A stretch of DNA of 64,000 nt from assembly GCA_033980235.1 (NCBI GenBank), contig CM067067.1:38338485-38402484 (forward strand). Direction: 5' to 3'. This stretch comes from Diadema setosum (Eukaryota; Echinodermata; Echinoidea; Diadematoida; Diadematidae). Shown here piece by piece: positions 12,062 to 23,987 of the stretch. The notes under the pieces are model-generated. The model did not search any database. It was not told where the DNA came from and saw only the letters and a list, made by a program, of their open reading frames with translations. A program made the position numbers and the translations under genes. Position 1 is the first letter of the stretch. Every line of letters begins with the position of its first letter.

Positions 12062-12268
12062 CTGTAAAACAGGATATATTCGCGGCATGAAAATTTCGCG
12101 AATTGGAGCCGACGGCCTTTCTCGCAGCATGAAATTTTCGCGACTTGCCACTGGCATCCAATGCATATTGTGTAGGCAAGAACTTTCGTGTGCATTTTAT
12201 TTTTGCGAAGGTTGCTGCTCGCGAAATTTGCGAAATTAAAATGAACGCAAACATTCCTCGTTTTACAG
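12062..12268 (+). mobile_element. Foldback element of the CTGTAAAAC family, intact copy
   Basis: CTGTAAAAC at 12062 and GTTTTACAG ending at 12268 are inverted ends directly flanked by TA on both sides. The interior is rich in TTCGCG/CGCGAA words. TA duplication and these ends fit a Tc1/mariner-derived MITE. Related diverged copies lie at 598-892, 25750-26430 (split) and 52071-52269. The three overlapping minus-strand frames here are not genes. Confidence 0.75.
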
Positions 12269-12692
12269 TAGTTTTTTTTTTTTTTTTACTATTTCACTAG
12301 GGAAATATATGTATTTGGACCATAAGATTTCCATGGTGGAAATACATTTTGTCACTTTCAATGTCTCTGACCAATCAGAGGGCAATAAATATTTTGTGAA
12401 GGATATAATTTTTTATATGTTCATTCATGACTACAAACTGTTGAGTAAATATATATTGATTTTAGAGGCAAAGGTAGTTAATATTGTACAGGGGCAATTG
12501 TCTGAACAACTTTTTGCTCCTTACAAGGCACCATGTTGCAGCCCTTTATGACACCACAGAGTGCTATAAAAAGAGTATAAACTATAACATGCACACAATG
12601 TGTTATTACGTAGATTGTGTTGGCGGAAGACTGGCTATCAATATTAGGCCAACTGTTCTCATATATAACTCCTCTGTCTAGCACAACTGTCA

Positions 12693-12721
12693 CATTTGTG
12701 AAAACATGTTTTTCACAAATG
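12693..12721. repeat. Perfect 12-bp stem hairpin
   Basis: CATTTGTGAAAA pairs with TTTTCACAAATG across a five-base loop. No following T-run or gene gives it an obvious role. Confidence 0.6.
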
Positions 12722-12849
12722 CGCCTGACTCAAACCATGTGAAGATGCCGACATTTCGCACTGCAAATCCAAAACATCTTGGAAGTCATTTCAGCTTCCC
12801 TGTTCCCAAAAGAGTAGTCAAGTCTTTTACGAAATGAGATGCAAGTGAA

Positions 12850-13440
12850 CACACAATGAGATTTTGATACAAAATATTGACAATGTCAATGCACTGTCTA
12901 CAAATGCAATCACAGTGTGCCTTCTCACAGTGTGATATCCAGGTTGAAAGTGTGGCAATCCAATGGTGTATTAAAGTGAACACTCTATCCTAATTTCTTG
13001 TACACACTGTCTCTGGGCATTATAACAGCATGGACACTTTAAACTGTGAAACTGTGAACACACAGTTTCAATATGCCAGTGCACACTCTCAACAAGGGCA
13101 ATCACAGTGTTTATCATGTATCTTAATCAAAAGTAGGACATTTCTGCAATTTAACAAAGAGCACAAACTGTCTTCATTGTTCTACACACTGTCTATGCAA
13201 ATACTAAATCAATGTAGACTTTTTACACTGTGGTTACAGCCTGACATGCTGTGTTTTAGCACAGTTTAACATCACAATATTGTTTCACTGTTGTGCTACA
13301 TGTGTCATTGTATTCCTAGTAAAAGCAGTCACTATCAGCCCTGACACCACAATAGCTGTAGCTAAAATATTACCTTATTGTTTTAATGCCAACACGCTGA
13401 AATCACATGACACATTTTAACACACTGCAGACAGCTTGCC
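12850..13440. repeat. Cluster of CACTGT / ACAGTG words
   Basis: Words such as CACTGTC, CACAGTGTG, ACACTGTCT and ACACTGTGG recur on both strands every few tens of bases. They do not form a regular tandem period. This may be the subterminal region of an old transposon, or a decayed minisatellite. No coding frame was recognised. Confidence 0.4.
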
Positions 13441-14328
13441 TTTCATGGCATGACCATGTAATAAAAGAGAAAGTTTGTGGAAGATGCTACCCATTTAAAA
13501 AAATCAAAATAAAGGAAGATAATATTCAAATGGTTGCTTTGACTTACTGCTAATGATGAGGGCTGTTTCCATGCTATTAGACCAACTCCACCTGTGAAAA
13601 GCACCTGCATCAAATAAGAAAAGGCAAAAAATCATCACACAAAATTATTCATAACCCATAGAGAATAAATTCATAAACCCTTGAGGCAGATATAACATTT
13701 ACTTGTGGAGTAAGAGATGTCACTACGCACTCATCATTTTGTTTCAATCCAGCTTTCAATCGACTCGACCTCAATAATTCCCTCTCCATATCACTCCTTC
13801 CTGGTGAATTGACCTCATTCTACTCAAGGTATACTCGTCTGCATCCTCATTTCAATTACCTGTTCATTAGCTTGTCAACCTGTAATCAATCATTGTAAAT
13901 GTGTCAAAGATAGAATGGCAACCAATCCCTTCATTATTCGATCATAAATACAGCTATCTATACTGAACCAGACATTGGTGACATATAGAGCAATTCACAG
14001 AATTATTCAACCTACCAGTTGATATATCAATTCTCTATTTAATACAGTTATCAGCATACCATCAAATCGACATGTAATTATCTTTATTCAGCTGTCCTTT
14101 CAACACATTATCTACCAGTCTCACTACAAATCAATCATTCCTTTATCTTTAAACACCCCTACCAGTCATGAAACTAACAAAATTATTCATTTGAGCCAAT
14201 AAATACAACATTATCTCAGTTGTCCATTGCATCTACATTTATATAGAAAAGAACATTCAAGAGCCTTCACCCACCCATAATTTAGTCTAATACAAGCCAT
14301 TAGTTATCACACCGCTAGGAATTTAATC
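13441..14328. other. AT-rich single-copy stretch
   Basis: No repeat family or recognisable protein was seen. The sequence becomes richer in ATTCAT-like words towards the microsatellite at 14.4-14.6 kb. Confidence 0.5.
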
Positions 14329-14395
14329 ATGAACTTGCAAGGCAATTCACACACTGGTAGAAAATTCATTTGCTACACCAATAGTCCAGCTTCAA

Positions 14396-14600
14396 ATCAG
14401 TCCATTCATCCACCCATCCATAAATCCATCAATTCATTCATGCATTTTTTTAATTCATGCATTTATTCATTCATTCACTCATTCATTCATTTATCCATCT
14501 ATCCACCCAGTCATTCATCCATTCATTCATTCATTCATTCATTCATTCATTCATTCATTCATTCATTCATTCATCCATCCATCCACCTTTCTATCCATGC
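14396..14600. repeat. (ATTC)n / (ATCC)n microsatellite
   Basis: A pure ATTC run lies at about 14519-14572, with degenerate TTCATCCA/TCATTCA repeats on both sides. It creates a spurious protein made of Ile-His-Ser-Phe repeats. Confidence 0.85.
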
Positions 14601-16107
14601 ATTCATGTATGTGCAGTTATATAATTCCATACAATGATAGTAAATCCATTCCTAGAATGCATGAAATATTCCTCATGACACTTATCACCATCACGTACAC
14701 CACAAAAGTCCTGTCACTATTCATCCACCTGTCGTACGTTCATTTATTCACAAATTTGTACATCACACTCTCCATCACGGCATCAACTGATGCCCTCTTT
14801 GACTGGGATTCTTCTGTCTTCCAAAGTGACCTTGCATAGTTTTGAACGCTATCTTTAAATTCTCTCCAGCCCACCTGAGGTTATCAATACATCCCACGGC
14901 AAAATTTGCCCCCCTCATCAAGTACAGGTAAATCTTTGTCCAAAGCAGGTCAGCTATATTGCAAATAGCCACTTATTTTTATTTGAGTGTCTCTATCATT
15001 GTAGCCAACTCTACAAAAGATGTTACAAACAATATTGAAACTGAAACAGGCATTTATAAAACCTGCCATGAGCTTATCTTGCAATTTTGACATCTACAAT
15101 TTATATTAAAAAATGAAAAGTCAATGTTCCTTATGGTTGAATATGTGTCTGGAAAAACAGAGGCTATTTTTACTTGGTTGCTGTTTGTAAATGTTCAAGT
15201 ATACATCATAGGTACAAAGCTCATGACCATAACTTACATTTGTACGACTGTGTGTTTAGATAGTGTGTGAGCATCAAAAAGTTATAAACAGCTGTGCAGC
15301 CACCCTGTCACTCAAATATGCACAAGTTGAGGTTTCAGGAAATTACATACTGTACTGAGAATGCCTTCATTTGTGTATCTAACATCATATTACTTTAGGG
15401 TGTCAAAAGGTGGCATTCATGCTCAAATATCAACAAGAAACGGCCTCCAATCATGCACAAATGTCTCTTTTACAAATTGCTGATGAGGTCATCAATCATT
15501 TTCTTTTTGGTAAGTAAATGTAACATTAGCCTTTTGAAAAAAAAAATACTCTGGAAACTACTTATTGATGACTACCTCAAAACTCAATAAAGCTTTAATT
15601 CCATATAATATTCCTATGAGGTGGAATTCATTGAGGAAGTGATGAATGATTTCAACGCTCATCATCTTTTTAGCACATGGAGGAGAAGCAATTTTTCCTT
15701 TCTAGCACCATGGCATTCTCTATGCACACAAGCCTGTCTCTCTCATAGATTGATACATCATCAGTCGCACTTTTCGTTTTTTTTTTTTTCCTCCTCTCCC
15801 CTCCTCAGTCAGTTGGCAAACCCCATCTCCAATCCCCTCCCCCCCCCCCCACCTCCTTCCCATCATGCCTCCTGCAGTGAAGACAGGCGAGGCAATTTAT
15901 CAGTGCTTTGATTATTGCCAATTCCTCACCGGGGCAATTTCCTCATTCTTGCGGGCGAGTGCAGTGGCGCACAGCTATCAGGCATCTATGCAAATGAGAT
16001 GATAACATTCCCTCACAAGCGCACTGACCAACTGTATCAGCAACGAAAATCTCAGCCCAGAATTGCATTTCCTGTTCTTTTTTTGCATCATCATACCTTT
16101 TTTCTTT
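14601..16107. other. Single-copy stretch; pyrimidine tract and a possible regulatory island
   Basis: 15776-15870 is strongly pyrimidine-rich, ending in a C-run. 15880-16020 has mixed composition with ATGCAAAT (a POU/octamer word) and TGATAAC (a GATA word). No gene was seen. Confidence 0.45.
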
Positions 16108-16519
16108 TTAAAAGGGACTGTATAGTATTGGTTGAGGTGAAGATCTAGCTTTGAATGTTTTGCAAGATATTTAGAAACCACTCTATGAAATGTTACAGAG
16201 CAATACAATTCTAAGGGAAATTGAAATTTCTTTGATGAAAACCAATTCTGAAATGACTGAGATATCTAAGAATAAGGTAAAACAAAGAGATCATAATAAA
16301 AGTCGTGGCCTGTTGCATCTTATTAGGATTGCTTTTTGGGATATCTCAGCCATTTCAAGACCAATTTTCATCAAATTAATCTGTGAATTCCTCTATGAAT
16401 TCCATGTTCTTTCATATTCCATAAGAGGTTTCTCATTACCTCACAAACACACACATACAAATATTGGAAACCTGCATCCCTATTTGAACCCAAACTACAT
16501 ATGTATACCATCCCTTTAA
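16108..16519 (+). mobile_element. TTAA-bounded element, family E copy 1
   Basis: Begins TTAAAAGGGACTGTATAG and ends CCATCCCTTTAA. Its body (GGTTGAGGTGA, AGAAACCACTCTATGA, CCAATTTTCATCAAA, AAACAAAGAGATC) matches the copy at 47078-47468. The ends form an imperfect inverted repeat with TTAA at each tip. No transposase is present. Confidence 0.7.
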
Positions 16520-17570
16520 AGGGTATCCAAATTTTCAGCACCTGACTTAAACATACGTGTATATTAAAAGGCAAAGGGCATGCAGTGTAAAAGAATTTTA
16601 CTTAAATAGGCATACACTGTAACTTCAATAATTGATGACAAGTCTACTTCTTTTATACATTAGGGTAACTGCTATAACCCAAGTATGACCCTCTATGATG
16701 CAGTAGGCAATGACATCAAACCTCATGACATGAGGCACTACATGATGTAGTTTTACATCATGAATGATTTACTCTACATGCTGCGGACAAGAGAGGGATT
16801 TTGTTGCTCTTTTTGACAATAAAAGAGTATTGGAATGCTTTCTGTAGCTAAGGGAAGTTGCATTACTCTGTATTTTTAAATCTGACAAAATCCTATTAAA
16901 GTACACATATAAGGTCAATGTGTTTTTCTCTAGTGAATGATAAACTGGGATAGTGCTATCTCCCCATCCTGACTGAAAGCCTTCATAATATGAGGGATCT
17001 GAAGCACACAGACTATGAGGAAATGTTGAATTCAGATGCAAGTCCATCTAGATATGAAGTGTGCAAGACATTATTAAGGACAGCATACACATCAGTTAAC
17101 TCAGCATTGAATCTCTAGTAAGTACAGGTGCTTTGAACCAAAAATTTGAATGATCACAAACGATGGTATATTCTGCAACTTTAATACATCACAATTACCT
17201 TGTACAGTGTAGCTCAAATGTGAATCATCTGATAATTTGAACCCATTTCTTCTGAGGATGGCACCTGGTACCATGGCAATATCCATGCATAATATTTCTC
17301 TAATTCTTTGCTTCTAAAATTGTGAAATGAAAACATTTCTCAACTTTCTTTTTTTTATTCCTCTGGCTTTTTGAGACATATTCAATATGCTTCAAGATAG
17401 AAAATCTACATCATCACTCAAATCTTGCATACATATTTCATGTGAAGTTTGAATTACCACCCTATATGTACCACATGCATGTCATGGTGTTCACATTACG
17501 AAATACTGTGAGAAATGTTGCGGTATTTCATTGTAAGTGTGAATGGACCTTTTTTTTCAATCTTTCAGAC
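16520..17570. other. AT-rich single-copy stretch, no gene seen
   Basis: A loose repetition of ATGACATGAGG/ACATCATGAATG words occurs at about 16690-16770. Nothing recognisable was found beyond this. Confidence 0.5.
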
Positions 17571-17579
17571 CCCACATCT

Positions 17580-18065
17580 TTCATTCATCCTCTCATTTAA
17601 CTCCCTGTCGCTACCCACTCACTATCCAGTCACCCTGTATTATTAGAAGACTTTCACATATTTGACACGGTTACTTGCCCTGTAGTAAGCATCACCTTAC
17701 CTGTGGTCTTCTTCTGTATCTATTTTGATTCAATCTCTCCTCACGTTAACCTCCCCTCTATTTTTTCTCCATCTGATAACTCCCTCTCTTGCCTCTCCCT
17801 TCCCCTCTCCCCACCCTCATCTTCCTCTCTCCCTCCCTCTCTCTTCCTGATTCCTCCACCTACCCCTCCTTCTTCCTATCTTACTCTCTCATCCCTTGGC
17901 CCCACCCCTTATTTCTGCTCCATCTCAACCTCTTTTCTCTTCTTCTCCCCTATACATCCTCCCTCTCCTCCTGTCCTTCCCTTTCTCTCCCCCTCTCCCT
18001 CTCCCCCTCCCCCCCCCCCCTTCTCCCACAACCATGCACACACATCTACCACAATCCCCCCCCCC
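17580..18065. repeat. Long pyrimidine-rich tract
   Basis: For nearly 500 bases the plus strand is mainly C and T (CTCTCC, CCCTCT), ending in C runs at about 18008-18020 and 18054-18065. Three overlapping low-complexity frames (Ser/Pro/Leu-rich) result and are not genes. Confidence 0.75.
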
Positions 18066-18075
18066 AAAAAAACAG

Positions 18076-18400
18076 GGCGGTGAGTTTGCTCAGTCGGCAG
18101 CGCGTCTGCCCTATGATCCTAAGGGCCCCGGGTTCGAACCCGAGTTTGGGCTGAGCAATGTTGTGTGTAAACATACTGTCCCCTCTAGCAAGAGGCAAAA
18201 CACTCTGTCCCTTGGATAGGACATAAAATGGAGGTCCCGTATATGAGAGAGTCACAACCCATGCATGTAAAAGATCCCGCTTCATTCATTCATCGCAAAG
18301 AGCAGGGTGTTTAACCCGGTGAAGTGGTCCCACCTCACATCCAACTGGACCCCATGGAAGACCAGCTTAGTGTAGCTGAATATGGGCTTTCCAGCCATCT
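18076..18400 (+). mobile_element. tRNA-derived SINE, copy 1
   Basis: The head reads like a tRNA: an A box around GTTTGCTCAGTCGGCAG and a perfect B box GGTTCGAACCC at about 18131. The anticodon loop region no longer folds as a working tRNA. The body (GAGCAATGTTGTGTGTAA, GGACATAAAATGGAGGTCC, ATCGCAAAGAGCAGGGTG) is shared with the copy at 22514. The right boundary is approximate. Confidence 0.75.
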
Positions 18401-18439
18401 TCACATTCTACAGATGGAAAATAACAATACACAAAAACA

Positions 18440-18594
18440 TTCCCCCTCCCTTTCTTGACTCACCCTGGTTTCTTCTCTGCCCCGCCCCCTTCCTCCTGTA
18501 TCCCATCTGAAACTATTATCCTTCTTTTCTTCTCCCCAATACCCCCTATCTCTTTTCTTCTCCCTTTCAGAACTACATACACACATACTTTCCA

Positions 18595-18632
<38 letters not shown>

Positions 18633-18790
18633 AACCCCCCCCCCCCTCCCTTAATCTTTCCCTCCCTGTTATCTCCCACACACACATCTATACATAACCT
18701 CAATCTCCCCCTCGTTCCTCTGCCCCCTCATCCCCCAACCCCTTTCCTCCAGTTTCCAATCTTAAACCTCGCATCCTCCAATAACCTATC
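18440..18790. repeat. Second pyrimidine-rich tract with (AC)n core
   Basis: Plus-strand C/T/A-rich sequence with a pure AC run at about 18597-18630 and a C run at 18637-18646. The reverse strand gives Gly/Glu/Arg-rich low-complexity frames that are not genes. Confidence 0.75.
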
Positions 18791-19231
18791 CTCTTGCCAC
18801 CCACTGCATCAACATGATATATCCACTCCGGCACCTCAGTCTCAATGTCATTCACTGACTGACATTCCCTGGTATTGATTACCTGCACTCTTTCATCATA
18901 AGCCCACAATAAACTTGTGAATACATTATAGTTCCGTTCACACAACGCTTGTTACCTTTCGTTAGAAGTTTTAATCTTCAAAGTTTTAAACTGCGATGAC
19001 CAGCTTGTCCTTTTAAAATCTGACACTCATCCACACATTACACAACACTTAATCTTAAAGATTTGATTTTTTAGCAAGACTCCTACTAGATGATTAACCC
19101 ATAGACCTGAAAGAAATCCATGTACACGTTGCTTGCGATAAACCTAGTAATGTGCAATGATTTAATGTTGTACAACACATACTGGGGGCTTGGAAGCTAA
19201 AGGGGGAATAGAGTTCACTGATAGATTACAC

Positions 19232-19406
19232 TAAAGGGCTTTTTACCCTTGCAAATTTTTGCTTAGTCCCGTACCAACGGTGGGGCTAAGGGGGGGGGGG
19301 GGGCCTTTGGCGAGTGTAAAAAGCTGAAAAAAATTGATACGGGACTAACGATAGTCCTGGGTCAGAGAAAGTACGGGGTTAAGAAACACAAGTGTAAAAA
19401 GGGCTT
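19232..19406. mobile_element. 175-bp foldback element
   Basis: TAAAGGGCTTTTTACCCTTG on the left pairs with CAAGTGTAAAAAGGGCTTA on the right. Further in, TTAGTCCCGTACC pairs with GATACGGGACTAA. A G-run sits near the centre. It is nested in a larger, older foldback. Confidence 0.6.
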
Positions 19407-19441
19407 AACTTTCCAGCTCATGGACAGAGCATAAACCCTGA

Positions 19442-19519
19442 GATGTCTTCTCATTCTTATCAATAAGTTTCTAAGACTGGGATGTCTTCTCATTCTTATC
19501 ATCAATAAGTTTCTAAGAC
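19442..19519 (+). repeat. Two direct copies of a roughly 39-bp unit
   Basis: GATGTCTTCTCATTCTTATC, then AATAAGTTTCTAAGA, occurs twice in tandem. The second copy has three extra bases (ATC). Confidence 0.8.
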
Positions 19520-19631
19520 ATCTAACTTCTGAATGTGTCTACTCTAGATGGTACTAAACTACAAGCTGATCGTTGAAGTTTAAAACTTCAAGCTAAACTT
19601 TAAGTTTAGGAACAGCTTGTGAATGAAACTA

Positions 19632-22513
19632 ATATATAAGGACAATATCTGATAAAATATACACACAAGGCATTGGAGGGAATGGCACATCTCTTAGTGT
19701 TTTGTTTTGCTTCTCTTTTTTTTTTTATAGATGGTACATTACATGTACCTATACAATACTCTTGTCAAGAACATAATATTCAAGTATCCTGCGAGGTTGT
19801 AGAGAGATAGAGAACAGACACACAAGCAATTATCATCCATCAGGAATTTGAACAAGGTATCAATATGACAGGATCTGTCGAATATATACATACTTGTATC
19901 TCAAAAGAGGAAATGAAATAAACCAAAGAAAATCGTAATTTGGGAGTAACCTCAAGGCCATTTGCCAAGAAGTGCTGCTCATTTATTTGACACAAGCCAA
20001 TGGCTATGCAATTTGCACATGATCAGTTCTCAATGCTCAATTTCTCTCTCTGTATAACATATATGAAAAACATACAAGCAAAATGTGTGCAGACATGAAT
20101 AGATTTTTTTTTTTTTCAGTAAGTCAGCCACAGAGGAAATACTGAACTAATTATTGCAATGACATGATGGAAAAGCTTTCTCTATACAAAAATGTTTACA
20201 GTAGATTTTCAAATCTAGTATTCAGGGTTCTGCAGGATGTTACAGAGGAGATAGCGAAAGGCAAGAAAAAAATCTTTTATAGTTAAAGGTTTGCTGTTCT
20301 GTTGTTGTTGTTGTTGTTGTTGCTTTCTGGTTGATTTAGGAAATTACTGTAAGTCTTTCCCACACACAAAATTACATCCACCTGATTAATTGGATGTGAT
20401 CAGCTGAAATTATATTAATAAACAGGATTACAACCATAGAGGCAGGGAGTGTAGCCACTTTTGACCCTTGCCTGAACTTGGGCAGGTGATATCCCAGCAA
20501 TTACAGCTGGCTTTGGAATGGCTATAAACTTCATAGAATGTGTCACTCTGCTCTGCAAAATTTCTGCCTTAAAACAGCTAAAATGTGATCTAAGATATGA
20601 TTTATCTCTTTCTCCTCAGAATTAATACAAAAGTATTCCTGTCAGAGAGCAGCAGCACAGTATAAGAGCTATGTATGAAATGCAAGGCCACACTATACTA
20701 CAGGACAAACCATCTCTGTATCATACCATCATTGGACATACTGTAATGACTGTCAAAAGCTGTAGCCCCCCCCCCCCCCTCCTTTTTTTTTCTGTCAAGC
20801 TCTTCAACTTCCCAATTAAACTATCATGTAGCTTTAAAGTCTAACCACATGCATGGTTGTCTGGGACCACAAAATATTTACCATTTTTGGGCAAGTAAAA
20901 TCTCATGAAAAAAAACTTGGCTTACATGGCAAATCATGGAAGTCCACATGTATTCATAACAAGGAAAACTGTTCTCAAATTTCAAGGGAGACCAAAAAGA
21001 AAAATGCAGAAAATGCAGAAAAGGTGCTAGATCATGAAGGCAAGGCAAATGAGTGCTGACAATATGAAAACTGTTGCAATGGGGGGTTACTGTACATCTT
21101 GACCATTTGATATGGAGCGATTCTCATTCCTCCTTCCCTACCCCTACAGCAAGCATCCTCCCTACCCCCCCCCCCCCCCCACACACACACACAAAAAGAG
21201 AAGAACATATCTACTAACACTTGGAGACTGGTGACATATGAAAGCCTTTGAGGAGTATAAAAGCTTGGCAGTAGTCTTTTTTTTTCCATTCTCTGTGGCA
21301 TCCCAGATATTTAGTCCAGCCTCGTGATTACGCAACTGCCTGGCAAGCAGCGGTACCAGGTGACAGATCCCAGTGTCACTGGTTTCACTGGATCTCCTCC
21401 AACTCTGCAAGGAGCATCCAGGATTCATGTCACGGGAGGGTCAGTTACAGTGACAGCATTGTTTCAATGAAAGATGCAGGCAGACAGAAACATTTAACAG
21501 ATTGATGAATTTCAAGCAAAATCATGGCACCATGACACAGCTTCTCTTCTGATGTACAGCATGCCATCAAACATGCCATCCTCTGTAAAGTTACCTAAAG
21601 TTGCAATGGTATTGAAACGTGACTGGCATCATTTGCATAATATGCCTTATTTGTTTTATGAAATGATATCACAAGCACATTCAGTGGAAGGAAATACGTT
21701 CTTCTTTCTCCTTGTAAGATATACAGATTAGATTTTGTCTTTACACATTCTCAAAGATGAACTAAGTTCAAACGTTCAATAACGTCTGAGGAATCAACAT
21801 TTGCTTTGTATTCATCACAAATTTGTTTTTCAATACACCACTAAAGACCAGTTTAATAGAGTTGCTGGTCTTTAATATTGCACTTTTTTATAGTGAAAGG
21901 GCTGGCTGTAACTTTAGTGGATGATGAATGACTGATGTCAATGGACCTTGATGACGAGGATTGGTTGTGGAGAGTGTGGGAGATAAATTTGAGGTTAATA
22001 TCTCGCCCCGTGCAAGCCTCGGTCTTTGCCCGGCCACGGACGACAAGGCTTGGCGAGACACAACGCCCCCTCAACGACAAGGATGGATTCATCAAATACC
22101 GCTCAATCATCAATTAGCTTGGAGGGAAAAAATAGCGGCAATGTGAAGTACAAAACAAAAAATGTGATACAGATATATCCATCCAATGTTTGACATTGGT
22201 GTTTGTGTAAGTGAAGAAAATTAATGATAAGGTCCAGCCTAAATGACATCAATGCCATACTTGGAATTCGATACAGCATGTATCACTGAGTTATCATTAT
22301 CCTAATTGCTTAACATTGCCAGCCATGGTAAGGCTGAAATGGGTGACATGGATGGATGAATGGATAGAGGATGTGTAATGATGTTGTTCTCTGCTCTGGC
22401 GTGTGTCATGTTTCATATGGGTAAAATAACTAATTGTCATTTCCTCCACACCCAAATTACAGCAGAAACTCAGTAGTAAGAAATCTGATGTAACGAAATA
22501 CATGAGATGGCAA
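19632..22513. other. Mostly single-copy stretch with simple repeats
   Basis: Contains (TTG)n at about 20301-20322, C runs at about 20766-20780 and 21166-21180 followed by CA repeats, and several poly-T runs. 21930-22115 is GC-richer, with open frames on both strands and ATCAATTAGC near its end, but no recognisable domain. No gene could be supported. Confidence 0.5.
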
Positions 22514-22910
22514 GGGGGTGATTTGGTTCAGTTGGTAGTGCATCTGTCTCCAGATCCAAAGGACCCAAGTTTGATTCCTGAGTCTCACCGAGCAATGTTG
22601 TGTGTAAGCATTCCGTCCCCTCTAATAAGAGGCACAACACTCCGTCCATCTGATAGGACATAAAATGGAGGTCCAGTGTGTGAGTTAGCCACGACTCAGA
22701 TAAGTGTATGAAAATGACCCCTCTTCATTCATTTATCGCAAAGAGCAGGGTGCTAACACAGTGAAGTAGTCCACCTACCTATACCCACTCAAGAAAATGG
22801 GAGAAAGATGTTGACCCCTGTGGTTCACCCCAGGTGACTATGGCAATAGTCAGCAAATAGTATCAACAATGCACATTGTGCTGTACACTTGAATGACGAA
22901 TGAATGATAC
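22514..22910 (+). mobile_element. tRNA-derived SINE, copy 2
   Basis: The same family as 18076-18400: head GTGATTTGGTTCAGTTGGTAG, B-box-like GTTTGATTCC at about 22569, then the shared body. It ends near GAATGACGAATGAATGATAC. The head is diverged, so it is an old copy. Confidence 0.75.
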
Positions 22911-22920
22911 GGCAAACTAT

Positions 22921-22950
22921 TTTTTTTTGGGGGGGGGGGGGGGAGGGGGT
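22921..22950. repeat. Poly-T / poly-G junction
   Basis: Eight T are followed by about 15 G, one A and five more G. Confidence 0.85.
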
Positions 22951-23468
22951 CCCTTAAAGACAAATTCCTTTCTTTCATCATGCTAGCTGTTAAAAACCCA
23001 TAGCTCAATTAAGAAATCAAGGATTGGTGATATAATAGATACACGTATGCTGAACACTACAATCTCCTTACTCCTGTGAAACAACAGCTGCAGCTTGTGA
23101 GCTAAAACTGAGGTATGAGTCAGTGAAAAAGAGCACTCAAGCACACATTTCATTTTTAGTGGGCGCACACTCGCACCTGATACGTTCCATCTTGCTCGCG
23201 TTATGTATAAATATTTGGTTGCAACTAATTTCTGATGGGCCTCAGAAATATAGTCTCATCATGCTACCAGGTCTTTAGTGTTCTAAACAATATACCTGAT
23301 GAAATGTAGAAAATGTTCCACTTCTAAGAACCTCTTCAGAGCAAGATTCCAAAGTTCTACCCTATAGTATTACTGAGTATTTGCCTGAACACTTTATTAC
23401 AAATGAGTATAAAATTGATATGGCTCAATCCATGTTCAATGTAATAAGGTGTCCTGTGTGAGATTCAG

Positions 23469-23674
23469 CAAGTTTTCTCCTTGCCTTCTTGTGTTGCCAA
23501 AGGCACATAGTGGGTTTTAGCAGGGAGGTATCTCTTCACACCTCCCTTGTTTTAGCAAGTTTCATTCTCGCAGTCAACATTACACTCACAATGTTTTTAC
23601 CAGTCACCTTCTTGCCCTCTACAAGGTGTCTTGTTCAGGGCAAGAAGGCAAGAAGATGACTGAAGAAAACTTGG
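23469..23674. repeat. Nested inverted repeat
   Basis: The outer arms CAAGTTTTCTCCTTGCCTTCTTG and its partner near 23640-23674 pair imperfectly. An inner hairpin pairs CAGTCACCTTCTTGCCCT (about 23602-23619) with the AGGGCAAGAAGGC region at 23637-23660. This is probably a decayed foldback element. Confidence 0.5.
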
Positions 23675-23907
23675 TCATATACAGAATTCTATATGTCGTG
23701 TACCTATATATTTTATATTTGAATGTGTCTATAATTCAAAATTTGTTGCATAACAACCGTACATAAAAAGCAGTGAATGCTAGATAAGACATAATTTATG
23801 TTTTCATATGCTTCAGTTTCTTACACACTTTCCAATAGACAATATGTACACTTCTTCATACAAGTCCGCCAAAAGAAAAGGTAAAAAAAAAAAAGTTTAG
23901 CTCAGTA

Positions 23908-23987
23908 TTAACCCATACCCTATGAGATTCTACAATGCTGATTGGCCATGCACAGGTTTTATAAAGTTTCTATAGGCCATGGGTTAA
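23908..23987. mobile_element. 80-bp TTAA-bounded element
   Basis: Starts TTAACCCATACCCTATGAGA and ends TTTCTATAGGCCATGGGTTAA. The inverted ends differ at only a few positions. CCC/GGG next to TTAA fits a piggyBac-type MITE. Only one copy was found here. Confidence 0.65.

Larger units (their letters stand above)
18929..19631. mobile_element. Degenerate foldback element with nested insertion
   Basis: The left end TAGTTCCGTTCACACAACGC pairs imperfectly with the right end GCTTGTGAATGAAACTA, and the pairing continues inward through AAGTTTTAAACT / AGTTTAAAACTT. It contains the smaller element at 19232-19406 and a direct repeat at 19442-19519. The exact duplication is unclear. Confidence 0.5.

Noticed and set aside
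14329..14637. Ile-His-Ser-Phe repeat protein
   Set aside because: Product of the ATTC microsatellite.
18076..18150. A functional tRNA gene
   Set aside because: A and B boxes are present but the rest does not fold as a tRNA, and a SINE body follows; a second diverged copy exists at 22514.
17703..18219. Proline/serine-rich proteins
   Set aside because: Several overlapping frames across a pyrimidine tract and a SINE; low complexity only.
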